DNA from: a bacterium
GTDB taxonomy: Bacteria > Planctomycetota > UBA1135 > GCA-002686595
Assembly (NCBI GenBank): GCA_024226735.1
Contig: JAAELL010000378.1
Span: 1 to 53,244, forward strand
Direction of reading: 5' to 3'
DNA length: 53,244 nt
Made by a program: the position numbers and the translations under genes. Positions 47,779 through 53,244 of this stretch are shown piece after piece. The stretch's first letter is position 1. Each line of letters starts with the position of its first letter. The notes beneath the pieces were generated by a model. It did not search any database. It had not been told where the DNA came from and was given only the letters and a program-made list of their open reading frames with translations.

Positions 47779-48912
47779 ATGACCGAGCAAGCTCTACCGT
47801 TGACCCCCGATTCCGATTCGGGGGAGTGCTCCGCCCAAGAAACCAAGCCCGTCGAGCATCTGCGCGAGGTCTTGGCCGCGGCGTCGAACGCCGCTCCCGT
47901 GGGGGCGCGCGAGCGCTTCCTGATCCTGACCCACCGGGGCCCCGACCCCGATGCACTCGGGGCCTGCGAGGGGCTGCGCCGGCTTCTCTCGGCGGGTTTC
48001 GGATACCGCCCCGTGGTCGCGACCCTGGGTCGTATCCACCGCGCCGAGAACGTGGCGCTCGTCAACACGCTCGATCTCGACCTCGAGGACTACCAGAAGA
48101 TCGAGCCCGGCCGGTTCGCGGGGGCGACTCTCGTCGACACGCAGCCCGAGTTCGGCCACACGGTCCTCCCGGGCGAGGTGCCTGTGCTCGCCGTGTTCGA
48201 CCACCACGTTCCGCCCAAGCGCGAGAACGGCAAGACGCTGCTCCAGATCCCGCATCGCGACGTGCGCCTCGATCTCGGCGCAACCTGTTCGATGATCTAT
48301 GAGTACCTGCGCGACGCGGGCGTCGAGCTGGACGAGAAGACGGCGTCCGCGCTGTTCTGCGGTGTGCGCTACGACACGGCCGACCTCTCGCGCAACGTGG
48401 TGCCGCTCGACGAGGAGGCCTACTACGAGACCTTCCGCCGCGGCGACCGCGCGAAGATCGCGGCGATCGATCACCCGCCCCTCCCGCGGCACTACTACAA
48501 GGAGACGTACCGCGCCCTGTCGCGTGCGCGACAGCACGGTCCGCTCGTGCTCGCGTTGATGGGCAAGGTCGAGAACCCCGAGTCCGTCGCGGAGATGGCC
48601 GACTTCTTCCTGCGCATGAAGGGCTGCAGCTGGGTCGTCGCGGGCGCTGCCTATGGCGACGAGTACGTCCTCTCCCTGCGCACGGACTACGCGTTCGGCA
48701 AGGCCTATCCGTTGATGGAGCGCGTGCTCCGCGGCGAGGGCTCCTTCGGCGGCCACGGTCACATCGCCGGCGGCCGCATCTGCATGTCGGACGACGGCGA
48801 GAGCACGGTCAAGAGCATCGAGCGCAGGCTGCGCACCAACGCGCTCGAGGTGATCGGGACGCCGGACGAGGACGATTCGATCCCGCCCGAAGGCCGTCCG
48901 ATCTCGGAGTGA
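47779..48912 (+). CDS. DHH/DHHA1 phosphoesterase, NrnA-like
   Basis: Protein of 377 residues. Motif I is LILTHRGPDPDALGA, motif II VDTQPEFGH, and motif III VFDHHVPP, the defining DHH. The DHHA1 substrate-binding part ends GSFGGHGHIAGGRI, matching the family's G-G-H-x-x-A-x-G. NrnA-type enzymes degrade oligoribonucleotides of a few residues or dephosphorylate pAp; related ones cleave cyclic dinucleotides. The ATG at 47779 was chosen because the homology begins about 30 residues later; a GTG nine bases upstream is an alternative. The stop overlaps the next start (GTGA). The 250 bases before it hold no gene that I can support. Confidence 0.92.
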   Translation: MTEQALPLTPDSDSGECSAQETKPVEHLREVLAAASNAAPVGARERFLILTHRGPDPDALGACEGLRRLLSAGFGYRPVVATLGRIHRAENVALVNTLDLDLEDYQKIEPGRFAGATLVDTQPEFGHTVLPGEVPVLAVFDHHVPPKRENGKTLLQIPHRDVRLDLGATCSMIYEYLRDAGVELDEKTASALFCGVRYDTADLSRNVVPLDEEAYYETFRRGDRAKIAAIDHPPLPRHYYKETYRALSRARQHGPLVLALMGKVENPESVAEMADFFLRMKGCSWVVAGAAYGDEYVLSLRTDYAFGKAYPLMERVLRGEGSFGGHGHIAGGRICMSDDGESTVKSIERRLRTNALEVIGTPDEDDSIPPEGRPISE

Positions 48913-49646
48913 CGCGCCCGCGACTCCTCGTCGCCGGCGGCCTCGACCCGTCCGGTGGCGCAGGCCTCGACGCGGACCGCGACGCGCTCGTGGACCTCGC
49001 GGTCGACGCGCGCTTCGTCGCGACCGCGCACACCGACCAGGACGACGGCGCCGTGCGCGCCATCGGCCCGGTCGATGTCGAAACCTGGACGCAAGCGGCG
49101 AAGCATCCCTTCGACGCGATCAAGTTCGGCCTGCTTCCCGGCGCCGCGCACGTGCGCGCCGCCGCCGCGCTCGCGACCGGCGTGCGGACGATCGTCGTCG
49201 ACCCGGTGATCGCCGCATCGAGCGGAGGCCGATTCCTGGACAGCGCGGGCGTCGCGGCGCTGCGCGACATGCTCCTTGCGGCCGGCGTGATCGTGACCCC
49301 GAACCTCGACGAGGCGGCGGAGCTCACCGGCGTCCCCCGCGCCGATCTCGAGGACCCGGACGCCCGGGTGCCGATCGCTCGCGAGCTCATCGCCCACGGG
49401 GCCCGGGCCGTCGTGCTGAAGGCCGGGCACGGATCGGAGCGCGTCGTGCGGGACCTCGTGCTCGAAGCAGGAGGCGACCCGCACTGGCTATCGGCCAGGC
49501 CGCGCATCGACGCGACGCTGCGTGGCACCGGCTGCCGCTTCGCCACGGCCCTCGCCGCCCACATCGCGCTCGGTGCGCCGCTGGTCGAGGCAGCGGAGCA
49601 GGCAGCGGGCCTCGTAGCGGACCGGCTGCGCAGAAGTGGCGCTTGA
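48909..49646 (+). CDS. thiD: Hydroxymethylpyrimidine/phosphomethylpyrimidine kinase
   Basis: Ribokinase-fold kinase of 245 residues that phosphorylates HMP and HMP phosphate for thiamine synthesis. The sequence opens with VAGGLDPSGGAGLDADRDAL, equivalent to the family's A-G-x-D-P-S-G-G-A-G-I-x-A-D. It continues with FDAIKFGLLP, VVDPVIAASSG, TPNLDEAAELTG and VVLKAGHG, and ends with the catalytic anion hole GTGCRFATALAAHIALG (cysteine present). The start is GTG, overlapping the DHH gene stop by four bases. The second loop (FVATAHTDQDDG) differs from the usual T-A-L-x-x-Q-N-T, so substrate specificity might be altered. No other thiamine genes are in the window. Confidence 0.88.
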   Translation: MTRPRLLVAGGLDPSGGAGLDADRDALVDLAVDARFVATAHTDQDDGAVRAIGPVDVETWTQAAKHPFDAIKFGLLPGAAHVRAAAALATGVRTIVVDPVIAASSGGRFLDSAGVAALRDMLLAAGVIVTPNLDEAAELTGVPRADLEDPDARVPIARELIAHGARAVVLKAGHGSERVVRDLVLEAGGDPHWLSARPRIDATLRGTGCRFATALAAHIALGAPLVEAAEQAAGLVADRLRRSGA

Positions 49647-49691
49647 AGCTTGCCCTGGCGCGACGAGGAGCTATCTTTCTTCTCCCGGTTT

Positions 49692-49766
49692 GCGGCTGTA
49701 GCTCAGTGGTAGAGCGCAACCTTGCCAAGGTTGATGTCGACGGTTCAAATCCGTTCAGCCGCTCCA
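49692..49766 (+). tRNA. tRNA-Gly (anticodon GCC)
   Basis: Complete cloverleaf of 75 bases. The acceptor stem is GCGGCTG (49692-49698) paired with CAGCCGC (49756-49762), with an encoded 3' CCA. The D-arm contains GCTCAGTGGTAGAGC. The anticodon stem CAACC/GGTTG encloses the loop TTGCCAA with anticodon GCC at 49724-49726. The T-arm contains GGTTCAAATCC. It decodes GGC/GGT. It is followed by an integrase-like remnant, the typical context of a tRNA insertion site. Confidence 0.96.
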
Positions 49767-49878
49767 TTCGCAACCCACGCTGAACGCCCATGTTGGGCGT
49801 ACCGACCCCCTCGGGGTCGTGCGGCTCAGGCAAGCCTGAACCCGGTACATGTACCGGCCTTCAAGCAGGAGCCGCCAG

Positions 49879-50051
49879 ATGTCAGCACGAAGCGAATCGC
49901 GAGTCCCCTCGTACCGCCTCCACAAGCCCCGTGGTTGCGCCGTCGTCACCCTCGACGGGCGGGACTTCTACCTGGGTGAGCACGGCACTGCCCGAGAGCC
50001 GAGCGAAGTACGACCGGCTGGTCCAGGAGTACCTCTCGAACGGTCGGAAGG
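49879..50051 (+). pseudogene. Frameshifted N-terminus of an integrase-like protein
   Basis: An ATG at 49879 with AGGAG upstream encodes MSARSESRVPSYRLHKPRG, then AVVTLDGRDFYLGEHGT, an N-terminus I associate with planctomycete tyrosine-recombinase-type proteins. One extra G near 49990 shifts the frame; removing it continues the protein as PESRAKYDRLVQEYLSNGR. A second shift near 50050 leads towards the frame of the next gene. No catalytic recombinase domain follows, so this is either a decayed integrase or the broken 5' part of the gene at 50079. Confidence 0.6.
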
Positions 50052-50078
50052 TTCAACGACGACGACTTCGACGCCTGG

Positions 50079-50675
50079 GTGGAGCAGAATAAGGAAGCTC
50101 GCAAGGAGGCACGCAGGACTGCGCGCAAAGCAGAATACAATGACGATCTGCGGCGAATGCGTGTCTGCCTCGTCGGTCTTCTGAATCACGCGAAGGAGGA
50201 ACCGAGGGCATCTGCGGTGCGCTTCCCCGGCGGCTCGCTGGTCAGCGAGCCTCCCAAGGAGCAGCCGCTCCCGGACAGGGACGCCGAGCGTTTGTGGACC
50301 GAGCGATGGATGCCCACTGCGTTCAGCATCTCGGCGTGGGATCGATCGCGACATACGTTTCACCACCTCCGCAAGGCACTCTTGATCGATCTCGTGGATC
50401 TCTGGAAGCGGTGCCAGGATCGACTGAGTCAAGAGACGATCGAACAGATCTCCTGGGGTGATTTCATCCCCGACCACGAGACCATGACTTGGGGCGACCT
50501 CGTCGAAGATCAGCAACAGATCTTCACGATCGTCAGGAAGGCGGAGCCAGAGAAGTTCGTGAGCAAGCGCATCGCAAAAGGGCTCGGTCGCGACAATGAC
50601 TCCACGGTTCGGGGTTGGCTTGCCGATCTCAAGAAGTCAGCCTTCACCAGTCTCAGCCGGCTTCTCGTCCGATAG
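50079..50675 (+). CDS. Unknown charged, helical protein
   Basis: Protein of 198 residues if started at the GTG at 50079. The same frame already looks coding about nine codons earlier (FNDDDFDAW), which suggests it was once continuous with the frameshifted segment upstream. The N-terminus is strongly basic and helical (NKEARKEARRTARKAEY). Later parts include FHHLRKALLIDLVDLWKRC and a C-terminal stretch (SKRIAKGLGRDNDSTVRGWLADLKKSAF) that could be a small DNA-binding helix-turn-helix. No family recognised. GC content and codon choice are somewhat less extreme than in the neighbours, consistent with acquired DNA next to the tRNA. Confidence 0.5.
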   Translation: MEQNKEARKEARRTARKAEYNDDLRRMRVCLVGLLNHAKEEPRASAVRFPGGSLVSEPPKEQPLPDRDAERLWTERWMPTAFSISAWDRSRHTFHHLRKALLIDLVDLWKRCQDRLSQETIEQISWGDFIPDHETMTWGDLVEDQQQIFTIVRKAEPEKFVSKRIAKGLGRDNDSTVRGWLADLKKSAFTSLSRLLVR

Positions 50676-50878
50676 CGACCGGTCTCTCGAGGTCAGCCTT
50701 ACGCCCTCTGAGACCGGCAAGGGCCGATCTTGTCAGAGAAGAGAACAAGTCGCCGCGTGGATCGCGCCGTCATCCGACCGACGGAGGCTTCCACGAGACC
50801 TCGGGCGAGGAGATGCACCGCACGCCCATTCGACCTTGCTTTCGGACCGACCTCCGCGTCGGTCCGCGCTGCCTTGAC

Positions 50879-53071
50879 TCAACGACCCTCCGGAGCGGCG
50901 AACGCAACTTCGAGCGCGTCCAGCCGCGAGCCGATTCCCTCGAGCTCCGCGACACGCTTCTCGAGAGCAGCGTTTGCTGTGGCGAGACCCTCTAGATCTG
51001 CCACGCGGTTCTTCAACGCCGCGTTCTGCCTCCTCGCCGCCGCGTTCTCATCAGCGAGCTCCCGCAGGGCCTCGACCGCGAGGGCCTCGAAGCCACGCAC
51101 GGTGAGGCGCTTGTAGCCGGCCGCCTCCTCCACCCAGTCGGGCAGGACCTCTTCGACCTCCTGGGCGATGAAGCCGACCCGTTTGCCGGCAAGCTCGCGG
51201 ATACCCGCCGGATCCCTGTACTCGAACGTCACGCCGCGCAAGGCGAGGAGCGTGTCGAGAGCGCCGTCTATGTCCTCGATGTCCTTCTTCAGGCGGCGGT
51301 CCGAGGACAGCGACCACGAGCCACCCCCGGGCTTGCCGGCGGAGCCGTTGACCTCGAGCTTGAACGCGGGTGTGGAGGTGCCGATTCCCACATCCCCGCT
51401 CACGTACGCCTTCCCGTCGAACCACGCGGCGAACCCCCCGCCGCCGTGGATGGTGTAGATGCCGGTTCCATTGCCACCGGACTCTCCAAAGAGCGCCGGG
51501 CGTGTCGTCGAGTGGCCGTGGATCGCGCCGTAGAACTGATTCGTGCTGCTCGACGAGGCCAGGATCGCAGGGCCATCATTGGAACCGCCCAGGACCATGA
51601 GTCGTCCGGTGGCACCGACGGGCGGAGGCGTTCCGGTCCCGATCTGGGCGAGTCCGTCGACGTGGAAGTCGGTCACGGGTGTCGAGGTCCCGATGCCGAC
51701 GTTTCCGGAGACGTCGATCACCATTCTCACTGCCCCTCCGGTGGCCACGATCAGTCGCCCGGCATTAGCCGTGTTGTTGCCCCAGTACTGGATGGCTGGA
51801 CCATTCGACGTGCCGAAACCCGTGGTCCCCGCACTCTCGGCTGCACCACCTTGGATGAAGAAGTTCGCGCCGTCGATGTTACCCACGACGCTCAGGGGGT
51901 TCAGCGGATTCGTCGTCCCGATCCCCACGCGACCATCCTTCGTGATGCGCATCCGTTCGCCCGCTCCGGGACCCGTGATCCCTCCAGTGATGACGCGCAG
52001 ATCCCCGGCCGGTGCGCCCTGCGAGCCGGTGATGGCGATGTACGCCGCGTTCGTCGGATCGGCGAGGTCGTGCAGCTCCAGGCGCGCCGTGTTGAACACG
52101 CCGGCCGCGTTCGACCCGACGATCTCGACCGCGTTCTCGTGGTCCGTGGATTCGAAGCGAGCCGCTCCCCCCAGAAACCCCAGACCCTGCACGTGCAGGC
52201 GTCTCTCCGGGGGGGTCGCCCCGAGACCGACCTCACCGGAGAAGAAGCCTCGACCGAGGAAGAGGCCCGCGAGACCGTCGGGGGCAGACGCCTCGCTGCG
52301 GAGTCCCGTGTTCCCCTCGAAACGGCCGCCGAACCCACTGGCGGCTGGCGAGAAACCACGGATCCCAACAACTCCTTCACCGCGAACTCCCCCGGACGCT
52401 GTGCCTGACCCGTTGCTCGGCCCTATCCCCTCGACGGCGTATCCACCGGTTCCCGCGACTGAGGCGTCGATCGTCGCCCGGAGGGCGGAGAATGGAAAAA
52501 GGGGGGGTGTTGAGGCGTTGATGGCCTTCACGTCCAGCGCGGGCACGATGGGAATGTCCACTGTTTTCACGGTTAGCTTCGCGGTGGGCAACGAGGTGCC
52601 GATCCCGACTGCGCCACTCACTCCGGAGTACATCGAAGTCCCGTTGACGACCCAGTCACCATCGGGGACCGAGGTGTCTGGCTGCCAAGCTCCCCTGCCC
52701 GCGCTGTCCGACTTCAAGACGTACCCGATGTTCGCTCCCGTGGGCATTTCGAAGCCCGTGACGCGTGCAGTCCCCTGCACGTCGAGCGGCCGGCCCGGCG
52801 TCATCGTCCCGATGCCCACGTTGCCCGTTGCGGCATCGACGTTGAACTCTGGTCCGAGCGGAAACAGCATCCCCAGCGTCGGTACGCTCGAAGCGCCGAT
52901 GCAGTTCATAGGGTTCACCGCGTCCTGTATCGCCGGCGCACCGCAGACGGCGAAGGCGCTGGGCGGGCCAGAAGTGGCGGGCAGGCTGGATGCGGTCCCG
53001 ACCGGGCGCGCACTTGCCCGAGGGGTGATCACCGTGTTGCCGTCGAACATGACCCCCGGCGTCGCGCTCAT
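50879..53071 (-). CDS. Long repetitive surface protein with C-terminal S74 (tail-fibre chaperone) domain
   Basis: At least 730 residues. The body contains several units ending in G-x-V-G-I-G-T-S/T-x-P (NVGIGTMTP, AVGIGTSLP, RVGIGTTNP, NVGIGTSTP), each followed by a beta segment such as LDVQG, LTVKT or LEVNG. Such units occur in trimeric fibre proteins. Near residue 587 a peptidase-S74-type intramolecular chaperone begins: SSDRRLKKDIEDI, VTFEYRD, KRVGFIAQEVEEVLPDWV and EALAVEALREL. A 45-residue coiled coil then ends the protein. S74 domains trimerise the fibre and may cleave themselves off. The ATG at 53071 gives no signal peptide. The frame stays open to the window edge (TLICDQHFGEDNKGG is upstream), so the gene may start beyond 53244. 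Confidence 0.82.
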   Translation of the reverse strand: MSATPGVMFDGNTVITPRASARPVGTASSLPATSGPPSAFAVCGAPAIQDAVNPMNCIGASSVPTLGMLFPLGPEFNVDAATGNVGIGTMTPGRPLDVQGTARVTGFEMPTGANIGYVLKSDSAGRGAWQPDTSVPDGDWVVNGTSMYSGVSGAVGIGTSLPTAKLTVKTVDIPIVPALDVKAINASTPPLFPFSALRATIDASVAGTGGYAVEGIGPSNGSGTASGGVRGEGVVGIRGFSPAASGFGGRFEGNTGLRSEASAPDGLAGLFLGRGFFSGEVGLGATPPERRLHVQGLGFLGGAARFESTDHENAVEIVGSNAAGVFNTARLELHDLADPTNAAYIAITGSQGAPAGDLRVITGGITGPGAGERMRITKDGRVGIGTTNPLNPLSVVGNIDGANFFIQGGAAESAGTTGFGTSNGPAIQYWGNNTANAGRLIVATGGAVRMVIDVSGNVGIGTSTPVTDFHVDGLAQIGTGTPPPVGATGRLMVLGGSNDGPAILASSSSTNQFYGAIHGHSTTRPALFGESGGNGTGIYTIHGGGGFAAWFDGKAYVSGDVGIGTSTPAFKLEVNGSAGKPGGGSWSLSSDRRLKKDIEDIDGALDTLLALRGVTFEYRDPAGIRELAGKRVGFIAQEVEEVLPDWVEEAAGYKRLTVRGFEALAVEALRELADENAAARRQNAALKNRVADLEGLATANAALEKRVAELEGIGSRLDALEVAFAAPEGR

Positions 53072-53244
53072 CCGTCCGCCGTTTGAGAGGCCCGCTCCAC
53101 CCTTGTTGTCCTCACCGAAATGTTGGTCACAGATCAGGGTGAATCCACTGGACGATCTCGCGCCTCCACCTCGCCGGCTCGGTGCCGGAGAAAGCTGGAG
53201 CGATGCAAGACGATCCGATGGTCGACGACCACGAAGACGATCCC

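Noticed and set aside
50879..53071. Prophage tail-fibre gene
   Set aside because: The S74 domain occurs in phage fibres, but no other phage gene is nearby and such proteins are common chromosomal surface proteins in Planctomycetota.

Overview
The window is uniformly GC-rich, gene-dense and typical of a Planctomycetota chromosome. I infer a relative of the Saltatorellus/Engelhardtia-type lineages. The signs are secreted modular proteins sharing a C-terminal domain with a F-Q-x-W-Y-R-D motif, an ECF sigma factor fused to a membrane anchor and extracytoplasmic domains, a FUN14 protein, and many exported proteins of unknown function mixed with housekeeping genes. No rRNA, CRISPR array or intact transposase gene is visible. 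One tRNA (Gly, GCC) is present.

Layout. 0.3-1.9 kb: secreted LamG protein. 2.3-5.3 kb: glyoxylate shunt pair aceB-aceA, preceded by a duplicated hairpin and followed by a terminator. 5.4-5.8 kb: broken secreted-protein gene ending at a lone transposon-like terminus. 6.0-15.5 kb: a same-strand series of vWA lipoprotein, LolD/MacB-type ATPase, very large FtsX-type permease, membrane-anchored coiled coil, FUN14 protein, Ser/Thr kinase and PP2C phosphatase. 15.5-19.6 kb: Calx-beta remnant, FG-GAP propeller protein and a converging SUMF1-like protein. 19.7-23.5 kb: membrane-tethered sigma factor coupled to a thioredoxin-fold protein. 23.6-26.8 kb: tandem pair of radical SAM/B12-type proteins on the minus strand. 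27.4-31 kb: four-gene minus-strand operon of mostly exported proteins. 31.2-33.1 kb: SurA-like exported protein. 33.3-35.1 kb: MsbA-type ABC exporter. 35.2-36.4 kb: ispD-ispF. 36.4-37.8 kb: ruvC plus an unknown gene. 38-44.2 kb: MinD-like ATPase, helix-hairpin-helix protein, nadC, RsbW-like kinase, VanZ, purB and a cation-efflux protein, tightly packed. 44.2-49.6 kb: GT-C/TPR fusion, sugar-phosphate isomerase-like TIM barrel, DHH phosphoesterase and thiD. 49.7-53.2 kb: tRNA-Gly, a frameshifted integrase-like N-terminus, an unknown gene, and a long surface protein with a C-terminal S74 chaperone domain that may run off the window.

The most interesting candidates are four. First, the vWA/ABC/FtsX/FUN14/kinase/phosphatase neighbourhood could be an envelope complex with phospho-signalling. 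Second, the sigma factor is physically fused to a membrane anchor and about 680 residues of predicted extracytoplasmic domains, and is translationally coupled to a thioredoxin-fold protein without CxxC. Third, a shared C-terminal module occurs on otherwise unrelated secreted proteins. Fourth, there is a family of about 165-bp inverted-repeat elements bounded by TA dinucleotides, one of which supplies a gene's stop codon. Several remnants (5.4, 12.7, 15.6 and 49.9 kb) show turnover of accessory genes among stable housekeeping blocks.
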